NCBI RefSeq assembly: GCF_900456775.1
Contig: NZ_UAUL01000007.1
Location: 124,001 to 188,000 of the forward strand
Length of the DNA: 64,000 nucleotides
Origin: Sarcina ventriculi
Lineage (GTDB): Bacteria; Bacillota; Clostridia; Clostridiales; Clostridiaceae
Direction: 5' to 3'
A program made the translations under genes and the position numbers. Of this stretch, positions 41,644-51,874 are shown in pieces (within the stretch, counting starts at the first letter, position 1; each line of letters begins with the position of its first letter). Below the pieces are notes generated by a model. The model made no database searches. It was not told the DNA's origin and saw only the letters and a program-made list of their open reading frames with translations.

Positions 41644-43362
41644 CTATCTTTTAAGTTCTATTGATGCCTTTTTAAACTCATCTTTAATTTTATTATATAC
41701 ATCTTCAATGGATATATTTTCATTTTCTCCACCATTTCTTAACTTAAATTCAACTATTCCTTCTGATGCTTTTTTCCCAACAGTAATTCTCATAGGAATA
41801 CCCATAAGCTCTGAATCTTTAAATTTAACTCCAGCTCTCTCATTTCTATCATCCAAAAATACTTCTATCCCCATATTTTCTAATTCTTCATGCATTTTTT
41901 CTGCTAAAGTAATTTGAGTTTCATCTTTCATATTAGCTATTATAATAGATACATGATATGGAGCTACTGATAAAGGCCATATAATTCCATTTTCATCATT
42001 GTGTTGCTCTATTATTGAAGCCATTGTTCTTGTTACACCTATTCCATAACAACCCATGATAAATGGTTTAGTTTTTCCATTCTCATCAATAAATGTAGCA
42101 TTCATAGCCTCTGAATACTTGGTTCCTAATTTAAATATATGACCAACTTCAGTTCCTCTTGCTATTGTTATTTCTTTTCCGCACACAGGACATTTTTCAC
42201 CCTCTGTTATATTTCTAAAATCTGAAACTTCTCCCTCAAAATCTCTTCCATAATTCACATTTTCTATATGGAATCCTGTTTCATTAGCACCAACTATAAA
42301 ATTAAACATATTAGCAACTTCAGTATCAACTAATAATCTATCAACTTTTATTCCTATAGGACCGGCAAAACCAACTTCAGCATTTGTAGCATTTTTAACC
42401 ATACTCTCACTTGCCATGTCTAGCTCTATAACTCCTCCTAAAGCATTAGAAACTTTAACTTCATTAACTTCTCTATCACCTCTAACCATTACAGCTACAA
42501 CTTTATCATCTGCTCTATATATTAATGTCTTAGCTATTTTCTTTTCTGAGCAGTTAAATAATTTTGCTAAATCTTCTATAGTTTTTGTATGAGGAGTCTC
42601 TATTTTATTCAATTCTTTTAATTCTTCTTTTTCAGCCATTTCTGATGTTGCTGGCGCTTTTTCTATGTTTGCTGCATAGTCACAACTTGTGCAAAATACT
42701 ACATCATCTTCACCAACTTCTGATTTAACCATGAATTCAGCAGAACCTGATCCTCCAATTGCACCTGAATCTGCCGCAACACATTTAGCATCTAACCCAC
42801 ATCTATTAAATATTTTAACGTAAGCTTCATACATTTTATTGTAAGAAATATCTAATCCTTCTTGATCTTTATCAAAACTATAAGCATCTTTCATTATAAA
42901 TTCTCTAGATCTCATAACTCCAAATCTTGGTCTTCTCTCATCTCTATACTTTGTTTGAATTTGATAAAGATTAAGTGGAAGTTGCTTATATGACTTTATT
43001 TCATTTCTTGCGATATCTGTAAACACCTCTTCATGAGTTGGTCCTAAACAAAATTCCCTACTATTTCTATCAGTTAATCTAAACATTTCTGCCCCATAAG
43101 CATCCCATCTTCCAGATTCTTTCCAAAGTTCTGATGGTAAAAGTGCTGATGCTAAAAATTCTTGAGCACCTGCATTATCCATTTCCTCTCTCACTATATC
43201 CTCTATTTTTTTTAAAACTTTAAGTCCAAGTGGCATATAATTATATATACCTGCTGCCATTTTTCTCATCATACCAGCCCTTAACATAAGCTTATGACTT
43301 TCTATTTCTGCTTCCGCTGGAACCTCTCTTAACGTTGATATTAACATTTTTGATGCTCTCAT
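41644..43362 (-). CDS. proS: Prolyl-tRNA synthetase, bacterial type
   Basis: A 572-residue class II synthetase of the bacterial form, with an insertion (editing) domain between motifs 2 and 3 (about residues 225-400, including [20 protein letters not shown]). Motif 2 is [21 protein letters not shown] and motif 3 is [25 protein letters not shown] stretch near 385 is present. ATG 43362 follows TAGGAGGTATTTTAA. It lies behind a T-box leader with a proline specifier. Confidence 0.97.
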   Translation of the reverse strand: MRASKMLISTLREVPAEAEIESHKLMLRAGMMRKMAAGIYNYMPLGLKVLKKIEDIVREEMDNAGAQEFLASALLPSELWKESGRWDAYGAEMFRLTDRNSREFCLGPTHEEVFTDIARNEIKSYKQLPLNLYQIQTKYRDERRPRFGVMRSREFIMKDAYSFDKDQEGLDISYNKMYEAYVKIFNRCGLDAKCVAADSGAIGGSGSAEFMVKSEVGEDDVVFCTSCDYAANIEKAPATSEMAEKEELKELNKIETPHTKTIEDLAKLFNCSEKKIAKTLIYRADDKVVAVMVRGDREVNEVKVSNALGGVIELDMASESMVKNATNAEVGFAGPIGIKVDRLLVDTEVANMFNFIVGANETGFHIENVNYGRDFEGEVSDFRNITEGEKCPVCGKEITIARGTEVGHIFKLGTKYSEAMNATFIDENGKTKPFIMGCYGIGVTRTMASIIEQHNDENGIIWPLSVAPYHVSIIIANMKDETQITLAEKMHEELENMGIEVFLDDRNERAGVKFKDSELMGIPMRITVGKKASEGIVEFKLRNGGENENISIEDVYNKIKDEFKKASIELKR

Positions 43363-43445
43363 TTAAAATACCTCCTAAAAAATTATTTATAATATTTTAT
43401 AATATTTAAATCATAACTAATATTTTTTATTATTTTTAACAAATA

Positions 43446-43640
43446 TAAAAAAACTCACCCTAAAAATATTTTAGGGCGAGCAATAAGTCGCGGTACCACC
43501 TAAATTTGTACTCTTATAATTTTAACGATATTAAACCGGTAATTTTTAAATACAACTCAGAAGTAGGTTCAAAACTTTTTAAAAATCTTACAGCCTAGGA
43601 TTTTTTCTCTGAATGGTAGTTTTTACTAATCTTCTTCAAC
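43446..43640 (-). promoter_or_regulatory. T-box riboswitch, proline specifier
   Basis: Minus-strand features in order: a Stem I closed by TCAGAG / CTTCTGA, specifier CCT (43565-43567, in GAACCTACTT), the invariant T-box AGGTGGTACCGCG (about 43490-43502) and a terminator CTCGCCCTAAAAT / ATTTTTAGGGTGAG followed by T7 (43446-43480). Uncharged tRNA-Pro is expected to stabilise the antiterminator and turn on proS-cysS. Confidence 0.93.
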
Positions 43641-43664
43641 GTTTTATATAGATTTTGCTTTTTC

Positions 43665-43693
43665 ATTATATCCTTATAAAAATTTTATGTCAA
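43665..43693 (-). promoter_or_regulatory. Promoter of the proS T-box
   Basis: Minus strand -35 TTGACA (43688-43693), 17-base spacer, -10 TATAAT (43665-43670); a full consensus promoter. Confidence 0.88.
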
Positions 43694-43720
43694 TATTCTA
43701 AAAAAATACTAATCTACAAA

Positions 43721-44401
43721 TTAATTATTTAAAAATTCATTGCAAATAATCAAATCTTCTTTGGTTGTTATTTTTATATTTTTATAGTCTCCATCATAAA
43801 TAAGAACTTTATTTCCAAACATCTCAACTACCATAGTATCATCAGTAACTTGTATATTCTTCTTCTTTATTTCTTCATGACACTTCTTTATTATATTAAA
43901 ATCAAAACATTGAGGCGTTTGAATAGCAACTAATTCGTCCCTCTTCAAAGTTTTTATTGAAAACCCATTACTATCTCTAATTTTAATAGTATCTTTTGGC
44001 ACAACTCCAGGTGCTGCTGCTCCATACTCTTTAGCTTTTTTTATTCCATCTTCAATTATTTTCTTTGATACAAAAGGTCGTGCTCCGTCATGTATCAAAA
44101 CTACTTCACAATCTTGTATACTTTTTAATGCATTGTAAACAGAATCTTGTCTTTCTTTTCCACCTTCAATTATGCTGGATATATTAAAATCGAATTTATT
44201 CATTATATTATTCTTAAAATAGCTAATCTCATCTTTAGGTAAAACTAAAACTATTTCATCAATACCTTCACAAAGTTCAAAAGATTTAATTGTGTAATAT
44301 ATTATAGGTTTCCCATTTATCTCTATAAACTGTTTGCTAATATTAGCTCCCATTCTTTTTCCTTTTCCACCTGCTAAAATAATCGCTATTGTTTTTTTCA
44401 T
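43721..44401 (-). CDS. ispD: 2-C-methyl-D-erythritol 4-phosphate cytidylyltransferase
   Basis: IspD adds CMP to MEP in the non-mevalonate isoprenoid pathway. The 226-residue protein has the nucleotidyltransferase motif ILAGGKGKRMGANISKQFIE, VLIHDGARPFVSKK and RDELVAIQTPQCF. It begins 6 bases after the PIN/TRAM gene, the same pairing (yacL-ispD) as in B. subtilis. ispF is not present here. Confidence 0.95.
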   Translation of the reverse strand: MKKTIAIILAGGKGKRMGANISKQFIEINGKPIIYYTIKSFELCEGIDEIVLVLPKDEISYFKNNIMNKFDFNISSIIEGGKERQDSVYNALKSIQDCEVVLIHDGARPFVSKKIIEDGIKKAKEYGAAAPGVVPKDTIKIRDSNGFSIKTLKRDELVAIQTPQCFDFNIIKKCHEEIKKKNIQVTDDTMVVEMFGNKVLIYDGDYKNIKITTKEDLIICNEFLNN

Positions 44402-44406
44402 AATGC

Positions 44407-45504
44407 CTATCCCTTCTGTTTAGCAAATATCATCCTTCCTGCTGCTGTTTGAAGAACTGATGTCACAGTCACGTCTATCTCTTCTCCAATATACTTTCTT
44501 CCACCTTCTACTACAATCATTGTTCCATCATCTAAATAGGCTATTCCTTGTCCAGATTCCTTACCATCCTTTACGATAGTTAACTTCATATCTTCCCCTG
44601 GAAGAACAACTGGCTTTATTGCATTAGAAAGTTCATTTATATTTAGAACAGTAACACCTTGAACCTCTGCTACTTTATTTAAATTATAATCATTAGTTAA
44701 AACTTTTCCATCTAACTTTTGTGTAAGTTTTAAAAGTTTACTATCAACTTCATTTATCTCTGGAAAATCTCCTTCCCAAATCTGAACTTCTATTGGCAAT
44801 TCTTTTTGTATTTTATTTAATATATCAAGACCACGTCTTCCTCTTGTTCTTTTTAATGAATCTGAACAATCTGATACATGCCTAAGTTCATCCAATACAA
44901 AGCTTGGAATAACCAATGGTCCTTCAACAAATCCTGTTTGACATATATCAAATATTCTTCCATCTATAATTACTGATGTATCTAATATTTTAGGAACCAC
45001 CTTAATTTTTGATTTTTTTTCTTTAGGTGAATTTTTCTTAAAATTCTCTATATATATCAATATGTCATCTTTCTTTTTTATAGCTAAATCAATACCAACT
45101 AACATTGCTATAAAATTAATTGCTATTAAAACTACTGATCCTAAAACACTGTTTGCTATATTACTTAAAATATAATTTAACGGTATAGTAAATATTGATA
45201 CTATTATTATACCAATTGCTGCTCCTAAAACACCAAATATTACTTCACTTGCAGAAAGCTTACTAATGCCACTTTCCATATAAGATATAAATCTTTTTAT
45301 ATATCTATAAATAGCTGGGGAAATTAAAAACAGTATAACACCAACAGCAACTGTCATAAAAATTAAAAATAATGCCTGTATAATTATATTGGAAAAATAA
45401 GCATTTTGAGCAATATATTTATTTTTGGTTATAGATTCTCCTATTATATACCCCGCTAAAAGCCCTAAAACTGTAAATGTCCCTCTAAAAAAATTTTTTA
45501 CCAC
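44407..45504 (-). CDS. PIN/TRAM-domain membrane protein (YacL family)
   Basis: The 365-residue protein has about four N-terminal membrane segments (residues 8-25, 40-64, 88-110, 122-145), then a PIN nuclease-like domain (ILDTSVIIDGRIFDICQTGF, later LLKLTQKLDGKVLTNDYNLN) and a C-terminal TRAM domain (PGEDMKLTIVKDGKESGQGI). The acidic PIN residues are present. Function of the family is poorly defined; RNA binding or cleavage at the membrane is inferred. Confidence 0.9.
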   Translation of the reverse strand: MVKNFFRGTFTVLGLLAGYIIGESITKNKYIAQNAYFSNIIIQALFLIFMTVAVGVILFLISPAIYRYIKRFISYMESGISKLSASEVIFGVLGAAIGIIIVSIFTIPLNYILSNIANSVLGSVVLIAINFIAMLVGIDLAIKKKDDILIYIENFKKNSPKEKKSKIKVVPKILDTSVIIDGRIFDICQTGFVEGPLVIPSFVLDELRHVSDCSDSLKRTRGRRGLDILNKIQKELPIEVQIWEGDFPEINEVDSKLLKLTQKLDGKVLTNDYNLNKVAEVQGVTVLNINELSNAIKPVVLPGEDMKLTIVKDGKESGQGIAYLDDGTMIVVEGGRKYIGEEIDVTVTSVLQTAAGRMIFAKQKG

Positions 45505-45654
45505 TAAATATCACCTCCTATTAATTAGTTGTTAGCATGAATCTTAATATAATTAAATCACTATTTAATAACACCCCCTATTAATAACAAACAGTTTGTT
45601 TTAATATTATATTCAAGTTAATCTAATAATTTTATAACTATATTTTGTAATTTA

Positions 45655-45684
45655 TTGACTTTTTACAAATACAAATCTTATAAT
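45655..45684 (+). promoter_or_regulatory. Promoter of the plus-strand MazG-like gene
   Basis: -35 TTGACT (45655-45660), 18-base spacer, -10 TATAAT (45679-45684). The AT-rich gap 45505-45654 between the divergent genes shows nothing else clear. Confidence 0.7.
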
Positions 45685-45732
45685 TAGTATAAAAATATAT
45701 GATGAAATTCTTTTACTAAGGAGTGTAACACT

Positions 45733-46128
45733 ATGAGAGATATAATTTTTGATAATTTTCAAAACAGTGTAAATGATTCTCTATTAAGACATAGAAATAT
45801 CTTAGACATTTTAAGCAAATATCAAGAATCTCAAGCTAGAGCTTCTAGAGCAGTTTGTAAAGCAGTTACAAATTGTGGTTGCATCAAAGTATCTGCCGAA
45901 AAGCAAGATTTAATCTATGATGAAAACTACTTAGAAAACTTAAATACCATAACTAGCGGTATAGAAGGACAGCTTTGCGACAACTGTAGAGAAGTTATTG
46001 AAAGAGAGTTAGGAAACAATATGTTCTATTTAGCTTCCCTTTGTAACGCTCTTGGTTTAAATCTTTATGATATCTATCTAAAAGAATATGATAAAATGAA
46101 CACATTAGGCAAATTTACTCTTAGATAA
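45733..46128 (+). CDS. Small MazG-like protein, function unknown
   Basis: A 131-residue protein starting after AAGGAGTGTAACACT. The C-terminal helices, ERELGNNMFYLASLCNALGL then NLYDIYLKEYDKMNTLGKF, resemble the end of MazG/NTP-pyrophosphohydrolase folds (ELGD-x-L-x-YLA...). The usual acidic EExxE and ExxD metal residues are not clearly all present: only RELGNN replaces ELGD. It has four cysteines (C42, C47, C49 in AVCKAVTNCGC, and CDNC near 83). It stands alone on the plus strand with its own promoter and terminator between minus-strand genes. Confidence 0.6.
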   Translation: MRDIIFDNFQNSVNDSLLRHRNILDILSKYQESQARASRAVCKAVTNCGCIKVSAEKQDLIYDENYLENLNTITSGIEGQLCDNCREVIERELGNNMFYLASLCNALGLNLYDIYLKEYDKMNTLGKFTLR

Positions 46129-46136
46129 ATAATCTT

Positions 46137-46160
46137 TAGTGCTTGATTTATCAAGCACTA
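46137..46160 (+). terminator. Terminator after the MazG-like gene
   Basis: TAGTGCTTGA / TCAAGCACTA, 10-bp perfect stem with a 4-base loop, then CTTTTGCT on the plus strand. It may also serve disA converging from the right. Confidence 0.75.
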
Positions 46161-46166
46161 CTTTTG

Positions 46167-47234
46167 CTATAGATTTTTATTTAAAGATACTTGTTCCCTT
46201 ATTCTTCTAAGCCCATTCTTTATAGCTTTTGCTCTCGCTTCACCAATTCCCTCTACCTTATCTAATTCTTCTGTCCCTGCTTCTAACACGTATTTTAATT
46301 TGTTAAAATGCTTAACTAAATTTTCTATTACGTTTGAAGGTATTCTTGGCACTTTATTGACTATTCTATATCCCTTTGGTGACACTAATGTGTCAATTAA
46401 TGGTTTTCCAACATATCCTAGTTCTTTAGCTATTTGTTCTAAATCTAATAAATCTTCCGATGATAATAATTGTATATTTTTATATATATCCTCTAAATCC
46501 AAATCTTTATTACTACAATAATCTCTTATAAGAAGCAATCCATCTTGTTCTATATTTCTCACCAATTCATTTAATTGCATCGATATAAGTCTTCCTTCAT
46601 TCCCAAGCTCTATAATATAACCATCAATTTCCTGAACTATTCTCATAATCATTTCTGTACGCTGAATAGCTGTTGTAACATCAAATAATGTAGCTAAATC
46701 TTGAAATTCTAAAATATTTAAATTATTTATTACCCTATCTAAAACAACTACATATTTTTCTAATGTTTGTAATGCTTGATTAGCTTTGCTTAGAACAATA
46801 CTACTATCTCTTAACACATATTTTATATCACCTTTATATATTGTTATCATTGTTCTTCTTTGAGATATTGCAATAGCTATATTGCCCGTTTGTTTAGCAA
46901 CACGTTGGGCAGTTCTATGCCTTGTTCCTGTTTCATAAGTTGCAATTGATTGATTAGGCATAAGTTGAGTATTAGCATACAATATCCTCTTTAAATCAGA
47001 GCTTACAATTATCGCTCCATCCATTTTAGCAAGCTCATATATAAAAGCTGGACTATAATCTGAATTTATATTAAATCCTCCATCCACTATATCTAATACA
47101 CTTTCATTATTCCCTAATACAATAAGTCCTCCAGTTTTAGCTCTTAAAATATTTTCAAGACCTTCTCTTAACGCTGTTCCATGGCTTATTATCTTTAGTA
47201 CTTTTTTTATTTCACTATCTTGTTCTATCCTCAT
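46167..47234 (-). CDS. disA: DNA integrity scanning diadenylate cyclase DisA
   Basis: DisA makes c-di-AMP and scans DNA, stopping at branched structures. The 355-residue protein has the DAC domain with [10 protein letters not shown] (DGA motif) and [14 protein letters not shown] (RHR motif), a linker helical domain, and a C-terminal HhH domain ([20 protein letters not shown]). It lies 15 bases after radA; the two are adjacent in B. subtilis as well and act in the same DNA-damage checkpoint. Confidence 0.96.
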   Translation of the reverse strand: MRIEQDSEIKKVLKIISHGTALREGLENILRAKTGGLIVLGNNESVLDIVDGGFNINSDYSPAFIYELAKMDGAIIVSSDLKRILYANTQLMPNQSIATYETGTRHRTAQRVAKQTGNIAIAISQRRTMITIYKGDIKYVLRDSSIVLSKANQALQTLEKYVVVLDRVINNLNILEFQDLATLFDVTTAIQRTEMIMRIVQEIDGYIIELGNEGRLISMQLNELVRNIEQDGLLLIRDYCSNKDLDLEDIYKNIQLLSSEDLLDLEQIAKELGYVGKPLIDTLVSPKGYRIVNKVPRIPSNVIENLVKHFNKLKYVLEAGTEELDKVEGIGEARAKAIKNGLRRIREQVSLNKNL

Positions 47235-47249
47235 ATACTCACCTATCTA

Positions 47250-48611
47250 TTAAAATATCTTACTTATAGCTTCCTTTAAAGTTTTAACTCCAATTATATT
47301 TAATTTAGAATTCTTTACTTTTTCTAAATTTCTATAAGGTATTATGGCATTTAAAAATCCCATTTTCTCAGCTTCATTTATTATCCTTTCACAATTGGCA
47401 ATTGGTCTAATTTCTCCTGTTAGTCCAACTTCTCCAATAATTAATAATCTTTCCAATTTAGACACTCTACCTCTAACAGATGATATTAATGCTATTGCAA
47501 TACCTAAATCTGCGGTAGTACCCTCTATCTCAAGTCCACCAACTACATTTACATATATATCAGTATTATAAAATGGAATTTTTAATTTTTTCTCTAGAAC
47601 AGCTAAAATTAAACTTAATCTTGAATTCTCTATACCAACTGCTGTTCTTCTTGGCATTACGGCTTTGGTTTCGCTCACCAAGGCCTGTATTTCTACAAGA
47701 ATAGGTCTAGTTCCTTCTATAATTCCAATTACTATTGAACCCTCTTGATTAAACGAAGTATCCTCCAAAAACATTTTTGATGGATCATATATTTCTATAA
47801 GACCTTCTTGTCTCATTTCAAATACCCCTATTTCTGATGTTGTTCCAAACCTATTTTTCATAGTTCTTAATATTCTAAATTCTTCTGTTCTCTCTCCCTC
47901 AAATGATAATACTGCATCTACCATATGCTCCAAAACCCTCGGACCAGCTAATTCTCCTTGCTTTGTTACATGAGCAACTATAAAAAGAGGTATATTATTT
48001 CCCTTAACTATTCTCATTATAGAATTCGAACATTCTTTTACCTGAGAAACACTTCCAGGTGCAGAACTAACACTATCTTTATATACAGTCTGTATTGAAT
48101 CTATTATAACAAAAATAGGCTTAATTTGATCTATATATATATTAATAATATCTAAATTTGTTTCAGATACTATATATAATTCATCGGCATCTATCCCTAA
48201 TCTATCTCCCCTTATCTTTATTTGTTCCTCTGATTCTTCTCCAGAAACATACAATACCTTCCCATATTCTTTAGATATATTATTTGCAGTTTGTAAAAGC
48301 AATGTTGACTTTCCAATTCCAGGATCTCCCGATATTAGTATCATAGATCCCTTAACAAGACCTCCACCCAATACCCTGTTAAGTTCAGTAATCTTTGTAT
48401 TGTACCTCTCCTTCTCTCCTGATTTTATTTCACCTATCTTTTTTACTGCATCAAGTTTTTTTTCTATATTAATATTAGTAAATTTTAAATTATTATCTTT
48501 TATTTCTTCAACCATTGTATTCCAGCTATTACAATCTGGACATTTTCCAAGCCATTTAAGAGATTCATATCCGCAGTTTTGGCATATAAATATACTCTTT
48601 TGTTTAGCCAC
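47250..48611 (-). CDS. radA: DNA repair protein RadA
   Basis: RadA is a RecA-like branch-migration helicase. The 453-residue protein has a zinc finger CQNCGYESLKWLGKCPDC, Walker A GDPGIGKST, the RadA-specific KNRFGTTSEIGVFEM and a C-terminal Lon-protease-like domain (about 280-453). The start is GTG 48611, nine bases after AAGGAGG. It is directly upstream of disA. Confidence 0.95.
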   Translation of the reverse strand: MAKQKSIFICQNCGYESLKWLGKCPDCNSWNTMVEEIKDNNLKFTNINIEKKLDAVKKIGEIKSGEKERYNTKITELNRVLGGGLVKGSMILISGDPGIGKSTLLLQTANNISKEYGKVLYVSGEESEEQIKIRGDRLGIDADELYIVSETNLDIINIYIDQIKPIFVIIDSIQTVYKDSVSSAPGSVSQVKECSNSIMRIVKGNNIPLFIVAHVTKQGELAGPRVLEHMVDAVLSFEGERTEEFRILRTMKNRFGTTSEIGVFEMRQEGLIEIYDPSKMFLEDTSFNQEGSIVIGIIEGTRPILVEIQALVSETKAVMPRRTAVGIENSRLSLILAVLEKKLKIPFYNTDIYVNVVGGLEIEGTTADLGIAIALISSVRGRVSKLERLLIIGEVGLTGEIRPIANCERIINEAEKMGFLNAIIPYRNLEKVKNSKLNIIGVKTLKEAISKIF

Positions 48612-48958
48612 TTATGTTAACCTCCTTAAAATAACCATTATCTAATACTATATTTTAAATAAAATTAATTTAAATGACATTAAAATAACTTTACCATAAA
48701 TTAAATACTTATTTATTAAAATTTCTATAAAACTAATAATAGCACATAGTTACGACTATTTATATATAATTTTTACTATTCTTTATATTTTCCTTTATTT
48801 ACTAAATATATGTTTTTTTATTTACAAGATATAATAAAATTTTTTATATCTTATAAATGCTAATAGTACTTTTATATTAAGTACATAATGAATATTTTTA
48901 ACTCTTTTAACAATACTAAAATTATATTAAATTTTATTTTAATAAGGAGTTGATATTA
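48612..48958. other. AT-rich divergent intergenic region
   Basis: No ORF or known element. A 9-bp perfect hairpin AAGATATAA / TTATATCTT is visible near 48827-48853. Promoters for radA (minus) and for the small ORF-glutaredoxin pair (plus) must lie here, but none is convincing by eye. Confidence 0.5.
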
Positions 48959-49132
48959 TTGAATATTAAAGATAAATTATACAACAACTATAATCCCGAA
49001 AAAATAAAATCAAATCCATTAAGAAATTATAAGAACAATATATTTAATACAGTTAATGATTATGATTCTATGACAAATTTACTAATTAATGATAAGATTA
49101 GTAATGAAGATATAATACATAATAAAATTTAG
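48959..49132 (+). CDS. Small 57-residue protein, function unknown
   Basis: A short ORF from TTG 48959, nine bases after AAGGAG, encodes MNIKDKLYNNYNPEKIKSNP then LRNYKNNIFNTVNDYDSMTN and a short acidic tail. It is rich in Asn, Lys and Asp, without membrane segments or cysteines. The ribosome site and the 13-base gap to the glutaredoxin-like gene suggest it is real and cotranscribed. I recognise no family. Confidence 0.55.
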   Translation: MNIKDKLYNNYNPEKIKSNPLRNYKNNIFNTVNDYDSMTNLLINDKISNEDIIHNKI

Positions 49133-49145
49133 GAGTGATACTATA

Positions 49146-49379
49146 ATGGTTAAAATTTATACTACAAGTACATGCCCTTGGTGTACCAAAGCAAAAGAAT
49201 ATTTAAAATCCTTAAACATTGATTTTAAAGAACTAAATGTTCAATCTGACATGGAAGCCAGAAATGAAATGATAAAAAAAACAAAGCAAGGTCATGTTCC
49301 TGTACTTGAAATAAATAATGAAATTATAATAGGCTTTAAACAAGAAGAAATAGACAAAGCTCTAAATAATATAAGATAA
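49146..49379 (+). CDS. Glutaredoxin-like protein
   Basis: A 77-residue thioredoxin-fold protein with the active site CPWC at residues 10-13 (MVKIYTTSTCPWCTKAKEYL), the cis-Pro block GHVPVLEI and a GF motif near the end. It resembles NrdH/Grx-type redoxins of clostridia. No ribonucleotide reductase gene is nearby. The plus-strand pair (small ORF and this gene) is inserted between radA and clpC. Its last codons form part of the following palindrome. Confidence 0.9.
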   Translation: MVKIYTTSTCPWCTKAKEYLKSLNIDFKELNVQSDMEARNEMIKKTKQGHVPVLEINNEIIIGFKQEEIDKALNNIR

Positions 49380-49413
49380 AGATTTTCATAATTTATGAAA
49401 ATCTTTATCTTAT
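49371..49413. terminator. Bidirectional terminator, perfect 21-bp palindrome
   Basis: Arms 49371-49391 and 49393-49413 are exact reverse complements around a single central T. The left arm includes the stop codon of the glutaredoxin gene and the right arm ends 4 bases before the clpC stop. T-rich on both sides, so it can end both converging transcripts. Confidence 0.85.
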
Positions 49414-49417
49414 AATT

Positions 49418-51874
49418 TTAATTTTTAATAAAACCAACCTCATTATTCTCAATAATAGCTTTTAAAACACTTCCTTTAGTTACGTTTCCTTTTAATATTT
49501 CCTCACTTAATTTATCTTCTATGTTTTTAGTTATAGCTCTTCTTAATGGTCTTGCACCATAATTTGTATCTATAGCTTTTTCAACTAAAAATTGCTTAAC
49601 CTCATCAGTAAAATTTAAATCCATATCTTTTGATTTTAATATATCTTTGGTATTTGTTAACATTATATCGACAATTTTTAATAAATGTCTATGTTGCAAT
49701 TGATGAAAAACTATTATATCATCTACCCTGTTTAAAAACTCATCTCTAAAAGATTTTTTTAACTTTTCAATCATTTCATTTTTCATCTTTTCATATCTCT
49801 CATCTTCACCTTCCTCCAATATTGAAAATCCTAAAGAATTTTTTTTCTTTAAGCACTCTGCACCAATATTAGAGGTCATTATTATTATCGTATTTTTAAA
49901 ATCTACAGTTTTTCCTTTTCCATCTGTCAATATACCATCATCTAATATTTGCAAAAGTATATTTAAAATATCTGGATTTGCTTTCTCAATTTCATCAAAC
50001 AATATAACAGAATAAGGATTACTTCTAACTTTTTTAGTCAACTGACCTCCATCTTCATACCCAATATAACCTGGTGGCGAACCTATAAGTTTAGATACTC
50101 CATGCTGTTCCATGTATTCTGACATATCAATTCTTATAAAATTATTTTCATCTCCAAACATAACATCTGCTAAAGCCTTGCAAAGCTCCGTTTTTCCAAC
50201 TCCAGTAGGCCCTAAAAATATAAATGATCCAATTGGTCTTTTAGGGTTTTTTAATCCAACTCTAGCCCTTCTAACAGCTTTTGCCAAAGCCTTTATTCCA
50301 TCCTCTTGACCAACAACCCTCTTCTTAAGTCTATCTTCTAAATTTAATAACCTATCCGTCTCACTTTCATTTATCTTTTCTAAAGGTATCTTAGTCCATC
50401 TAGAAACTATATTTACAACATCTTCATAATCAACAGTTTCAACATTTACAGAGTTTTCGTCTAACCATCTATTTTTTTCATATTCCAATTCTGATTTTAA
50501 TTTTGATTCTTCATCTCTAAGCTTTGCTGCAACTTCAAAATCTTGTTTTTCTATAGCACATTGTTTTTCAGCTATTAAAAGTTCTAATTCTTCCTCTAAA
50601 TCTTCTATATACTCTGGAGTATTCAAACTATTTATTCTAACTCTTGCCGATGCTTCATCTATAAGATCAATAGCTTTATCTGGCATAAATCTATCTGTTA
50701 TATATCTATCTGATAAATATATAGCACCACTTAATGCTTTTTCTGTTATTTCAACCTTATGATGAATCTCATATTTGCTTTTAATTCCCTTTAATATTTT
50801 TAAAACGTCATCTTTTGAAGGCTCTTCAACTTTTATAGGTTGAAACCTCCTCTCTAATGCTGTATCTTTTTCAATATATTTTCTATATTCATCTATGGTT
50901 GTTGCTCCTACACATTGAATTTCCCCTCTAGCTAAAGCTGGTTTTAGTATATTACATGCATCTATAGCCCCTTCTGCTCCTCCAGCTCCAACAATTGTGT
51001 GAATTTCATCTATAAACAATATTGTGTTATTTACTTGTTTAAGTTCATTTATAACCTTTTTTAATCTATCCTCAAATTCTCCTCTATATTTAGATCCAGC
51101 AATCATAGATGTTAAATCTAAAGAAACTATTTTTTTATCTCTAAGTATTTCTGGTACCTTTCCTTCAACTATCTTTCTAGCTAATCCTTCTACTATTGCC
51201 GTTTTACCAACCCCAGGTTCTCCTATTAAGCATGGATTATTTTTAACTCTCCTACAAAGTATTTCAAGAAGCCTTTGAGTTTCATCATCTCTCCCTATAA
51301 CAGGGTCTAGCTTTTCATCCTCTGCCATACATGTCAAATCTACACCATACATATCTAAAGAAGGCGTATCATTTCTTTTATCCCTGTTATACTTTCTATC
51401 TAATTTATCTTGATTTATATTTTGCTGATAATAATTTTTCTTAATATTCTCTGTAATCATTTCTATTAAAGTTTTTATGTTTCCATTAAATAATTTAGAT
51501 ATAATTATAAAACCTAAACTATCATTATTCTTTAACATAGACAATAATATATGCTCAGGAGCTGCATAATTTTGTCCCATGGATTTTGCTTCATAAGACG
51601 CGTCCTCTAATATACTTTTAACTCTTGGCGTAACTGGTATTTCATCTTGATTATATTCAATTTCCCCAACACCTAAGAATTTCTTTATAAGTTCTAATAC
51701 TTTTTTTTCTGTTATTCCATACCTTATTAATAATTCCTTACTTTGCCCTCCTTCTTTTAGCAAACCTATTAATATATGTTCCGTTCCTATATATCCATGC
51801 TTAAGCTCCTTAGAACTTTCCTTAGCTCTTAATACTACTTTCTTACCTCGCTCTGTAAATTTATCAAAAAGCAT
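49418..51874 (-). CDS. clpC: AAA+ unfoldase ClpC
   Basis: ClpC unfolds proteins for ClpP. The 818-residue protein has the double Clp N-domain (1-145), AAA1 with Walker A GEPGVGKT, a middle UVR segment (EKQCAIEKQDFEVAAKLRDE), AAA2 with Walker A GPTGVGKT and a C-terminal domain. The usual partners ctsR, mcsA and mcsB are absent upstream; the gene starts behind its own AGGAGG site, with a divergent plus-strand gene 146 bases away. No CtsR-like GGTCAAA repeat is visible. Confidence 0.96.
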   Translation of the reverse strand: MLFDKFTERGKKVVLRAKESSKELKHGYIGTEHILIGLLKEGGQSKELLIRYGITEKKVLELIKKFLGVGEIEYNQDEIPVTPRVKSILEDASYEAKSMGQNYAAPEHILLSMLKNNDSLGFIIISKLFNGNIKTLIEMITENIKKNYYQQNINQDKLDRKYNRDKRNDTPSLDMYGVDLTCMAEDEKLDPVIGRDDETQRLLEILCRRVKNNPCLIGEPGVGKTAIVEGLARKIVEGKVPEILRDKKIVSLDLTSMIAGSKYRGEFEDRLKKVINELKQVNNTILFIDEIHTIVGAGGAEGAIDACNILKPALARGEIQCVGATTIDEYRKYIEKDTALERRFQPIKVEEPSKDDVLKILKGIKSKYEIHHKVEITEKALSGAIYLSDRYITDRFMPDKAIDLIDEASARVRINSLNTPEYIEDLEEELELLIAEKQCAIEKQDFEVAAKLRDEESKLKSELEYEKNRWLDENSVNVETVDYEDVVNIVSRWTKIPLEKINESETDRLLNLEDRLKKRVVGQEDGIKALAKAVRRARVGLKNPKRPIGSFIFLGPTGVGKTELCKALADVMFGDENNFIRIDMSEYMEQHGVSKLIGSPPGYIGYEDGGQLTKKVRSNPYSVILFDEIEKANPDILNILLQILDDGILTDGKGKTVDFKNTIIIMTSNIGAECLKKKNSLGFSILEEGEDERYEKMKNEMIEKLKKSFRDEFLNRVDDIIVFHQLQHRHLLKIVDIMLTNTKDILKSKDMDLNFTDEVKQFLVEKAIDTNYGARPLRRAITKNIEDKLSEEILKGNVTKGSVLKAIIENNEVGFIKN

